DNA from: Seriola aureovittata
Lineage: Eukaryota; Chordata; Actinopteri; Carangiformes; Carangidae
Assembly (NCBI RefSeq): GCF_021018895.1
Contig: NC_079384.1
Location: 1,171,140-1,235,139, forward strand
Reading direction: 5' to 3'
DNA length: 64,000 nucleotides
Shown: positions 61,321 to 64,000 of the stretch, one piece after another
How positions within the stretch are numbered: position 1 is the first letter of the stretch
How the letters are laid out: the number at the start of each line of letters is the position of its first letter
Translations under genes and position numbers: made by a program
The notes under the pieces: generated by a model
The model's database searches: none
The model's input: only the letters and a program-made list of their open reading frames with translations
Told to the model about the DNA's origin: nothing

Positions 61321-61584
61321 ATCCATTGTTAATACCATTTTTTTTTTTTTTTTTTAGTATAGCTGCTCTAATGAGCTACCAGGACTTTCATCGCTGGGGA
61401 ATTGAACTACTTTGTATTGCTCCAGTATTGTGGCAACTTGAGGAAAAAGAAAACTGCCCTGTTGGAGCTGAGTATGTAAATTACGTGCTCAACATGCCCA
61501 ACAGCTTCTGGCTCATTAGAGACCAGAGAGCTTCCTTTCTTTTTTAACCAGCCACATCAGTGTGTGACTGCTGTTGTTTTCACC

Positions 61585-61586
<2 letters not shown>

Positions 61587-61630
<44 letters not shown>
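61587..61630. repeat. (GT)n microsatellite
   Basis: About 22 units. Confidence 0.95.
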
Positions 61631-61631
<1 letters not shown>

Positions 61632-61994
61632 ATCATGGCAAAATGTGATCCTGGACAACATGTTTTGTCTGCCCTTTAGAGGGGGGGGCACATTCAGTTT
61701 CCTCCTCCAGGAAATTCTGAGTGTCAAACAATTCATTTCCTGCATTCTAGTGAATTCTCCTGCACCAGTTTGTTCTTTTTCTGCATCAATTTATGGTGGA
61801 AACGTTTTAAATTATGTGAACAACAAAATTCAGGCACCAGGAAAAATTCAAAATGGAACATGATGCAGTGAGACTCTCAAATTCAAATGTCCCACCCAGG
61901 TAAAAAAATCATCTTTTGACAGTCTTTGGATGACTAATGCTTCTCTGCTGCTGTCTTAGCTAGCTAGCTCTTATGGGTCGGCACATCACCTTAA

Positions 61995-62110
61995 AGCTCC
62001 ACATTTTCCTCTTCTTCTGTGTTGTATTTGAAGTTTTGATCCATAAGAAGATATATCTGTGGTTTTAAGAACCACAAACCATCTCAGGGTAGTTTCACAT
62101 CCCTCTCAGG
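61995..62110 (-). repeat. Dispersed repeat family A, copy 5 (inverted, end fragment)
   Basis: This copy matches the right end of copies 1 and 2 (CTTCTTCTGTGTTG, TTTTGATCCATAAGAAGATAT, GGTTTTAAGAACCAC). It lies in ca10 intron 1. Confidence 0.75.
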
Positions 62111-62439
62111 CTGGTGGAAGCTGTAATGAGTGAGGTGTGTGGGATCCAGAGGAGCCAGGACATTATCTCTGGTCACCAATGTTGCTGTTGAACTTTTTGA
62201 GTGTATTATTATTTTTTCTTCTTGCAGCACCACAAACAGGATTCAGCTCCACTGTATTGTGGTGGAGGCAGTGACGTGTGACATCTGGAGTCTAATCCCT
62301 CAAGCCTCGTACTTTTTTATTTTTTTATCCCCCCCTTTTTAGCCAAATATTAGAGGAGCAGTAATTATGGTTGTAATCCTGTTTCTGTACAATTGTTCAT
62401 AATTAATGTGAGTGAACGTCGGTTTCTTTAGGTCTCAGG

Positions 62440-62660
62440 AAGCTCTGGGGTTTAAAAGACATTATATGGGTCTTTTTATGGCCAAGTTCTTATTGCAGCA
62501 GGAGATAGAGGCGAGTAATTACGTTGACTATGTGTCATTTCATTATGGACTTCTAATTATAAACCATTGCTTCGTGGTTATTTGACAATGGCGCTTTGAT
62601 GTTACACAGGCTACATATAGCACGTTTGAAGTTGAACCTCCCCTCTATACTAATCCATAA
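62440..62660. other. Candidate conserved noncoding stretch in ca10 intron 1
   Basis: Repeat-free sequence with GGCGAGTAATTACGTTGAC and GACTTCTAATTATAAACC. First introns of neuronal genes often hold enhancers; inferred only. Confidence 0.25.
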
Positions 62661-63254
62661 CGCCTGCGTCATCGCCTTCATTTGATCATTGGACTGAAGC
62701 GCGTGGTTTATTTCACGAGGATCAGTAAATATGAGCCGAGGGGCTTTAGGTTGAACGCACTGTGTTTTCTCTCACATGAGAAACTATCTAATAACAGCAG
62801 TGATGGAGGAAGCCTCATGTCTAATGCATGCTGATGGATCTCCATATATCTGCCTACGTGGTATTCCACAGAGGCAGTATGTACATACATGACAAATACA
62901 TACATGATAGATATACAGCATTGTTATGGAAAGCAGGGCCAGATTCAACCACTGTGGCGCCCAGGGGCAAAAATCTGTCAAAACCACCCTACACAAAAAA
63001 CCCCACTATACTGGTACATAAGAAAAAATATAATAAACAACAATAAATACTTAATATCAATTATATAAAATAAAAGAATCTTAAAACTAAATTTTGACTC
63101 TTTCTTTTTTTGAGTTGTAAATTTACATTTATCACTAATCACAGATAAAGTAAAACAATACTAGTGGTTTGGTGAAAGGTTGAAGATGTAACATGCTGCT
63201 GTGACGCAGTATCACCAGCTACAGTTCAGATTCACCTGATGCTGTCACGAAAAC

Positions 63255-63360
63255 CTTCGTTTCTCAGCTGCTGAAGCAGGTAGAAACGTGAAGTAAAAAC
63301 CATTTGAAACCTAAAACATTTGGCTTTTATTGTAAATCACTGCCTTTACCCTGATGTACT
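63255..63360 (+). repeat. Dispersed repeat family I, copy 2
   Basis: GTAGAAACGTGAAGTAAAAACCATTTGAAACCTAAAACATTTGGCTTTTATTGTAAATCACTGCCTTTACCC parallels 25559-25632. Confidence 0.5.
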
Positions 63361-64000
63361 GAACTGAAATGAGACTAATGTCAATGTTTTTCCAGCCACA
63401 TCCAGCTTCAAATACAATAAGAGGGAGACTCGGGTCTTAATGGGTCAAAGAGCAAGGCTATAACTATGTTCTAGCATTTCCTACACTAACCTCTTGTAGG
63501 AGAGGCGTTAGCTTAGCGACAACACAGTTAGCCAGGACATCAACTCTGTCTCACAGGCATAAAAGTGACGGCTGACCTCTGTGCCTCTACTCATGCTCAC
63601 AGTTGGTACCGTCCATCCCTAAAGTCTCCACACCCCCACGTTGTCATACGTGAGGCCCAGGGCGGGTCCTACCAGAATCTGAGGTGCAGTTCATCTTTAA
63701 TGCCCTCAGCATTTTAGATAATATTCTCAGTGTAGAAATGTGGAAAACAAATTTTCTATTAATTAATTTATTACAAGCCAATTGACATGCAGTGGCCCTG
63801 GGGCTCTTGGGGATCAGGGCCAATGAGGAGTCTGGAGTCCTCGGGCAGTTGGCTGCTTGATGTAAAGTTAAACACTGAGAAAAACCAAAATCAAATGGTG
63901 CTTTTCAATCAAGTGCAATAATCAGCATCATTTATTGGCAGCGATTTAATCCTGGTTTGAGCGTCTCGACGATCAGAGCCTCAGTTTTCAGAGAGACGTC

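Larger units (their letters stand above)
57637..64000 (+). other. ca10: Start of ca10 intron 1 (partial)
   Basis: The interval opens with GTGAGT directly after the first coding exon. I looked for the expected second exon, which in known CA10 proteins encodes a Trp-rich segment around WWAYKE and the start of the carbonic anhydrase domain, and did not see it. The interval instead holds a TG microsatellite, a 35-base poly-C run, a CpG-rich patch, tRNA-like repeat fragments and AT-rich unique sequence. A long first intron is typical for this gene. Confidence 0.7.

Noticed and set aside
57637..64000. A second ca10 exon
   Set aside because: I found no stretch encoding the expected WWAYKE region with an acceptor before it.

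Overview
This window looks like teleost fish nuclear DNA, probably from a percomorph. It is AT-rich and gene-poor. It is dense in (CA)n/(TG)n microsatellites and in many fragmented interspersed repeats of types I know from spiny-rayed fish genomes. There is no bacterial-style gene packing, and I see no rRNA, true tRNA gene, CRISPR array or operon. Almost all long open frames are by-products of tandem repeats whose unit lacks stop codons.

The one gene I recognise with good confidence is at the right-hand side, on the + strand: the first coding exon of a carbonic-anhydrase-related protein 10 gene (ca10 type) at 57576-57636. It encodes a 20-residue signal-peptide-like start and ends at a phase-1 GTGAGT donor. 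A probable 5' leader with several short upstream ORFs precedes it. The rest of the window (57637-64000) is then the start of intron 1, since no second exon is visible. Everything upstream (1 to about 55.8 kb) reads as intergenic flank, consistent with the gene-desert setting of CA10 in other vertebrates.

Layout. 1-12.2 kb: unique AT-rich sequence with scattered repeat fragments. 12.3-14.6 kb: a nested retrotransposon cluster, with a + strand L2-like LINE carrying a YADD reverse-transcriptase motif and flanked by an 11-bp candidate target-site duplication, apparently inserted into a minus-strand L1/Tx1-like LINE. 20.1-21.2 kb: a 1.1-kb minisatellite of 15-bp units. 21.5-41 kb: mostly unique sequence, including homeodomain-motif-rich stretches that could be conserved noncoding elements, plus microsatellites. 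41.75 kb: a 20/21 match to the RE1/NRSE silencer motif. 45.4-45.8 kb: a second minisatellite with 18-bp units. 50-54 kb: a repeat cluster and a GC-richer patch with an ETS-type promoter motif and an unidentified exon-like frame. 55.3-58.4 kb: the ca10 5' region, crowded with very long simple tracts ((AC)n, (GA)n, poly-C) around CpG-rich patches.

I found no new multi-gene system. The items most worth checking are the near-consensus RE1 upstream of a neuronal gene, the leader uORFs of ca10, the two frame-open minisatellites, the nested LINE insertion, an unclassified five-copy repeat family, and the orphan exon-like frame at 52.5-52.9 kb. Family assignments of repeats come from memory of teleost sequence, not from a database search.
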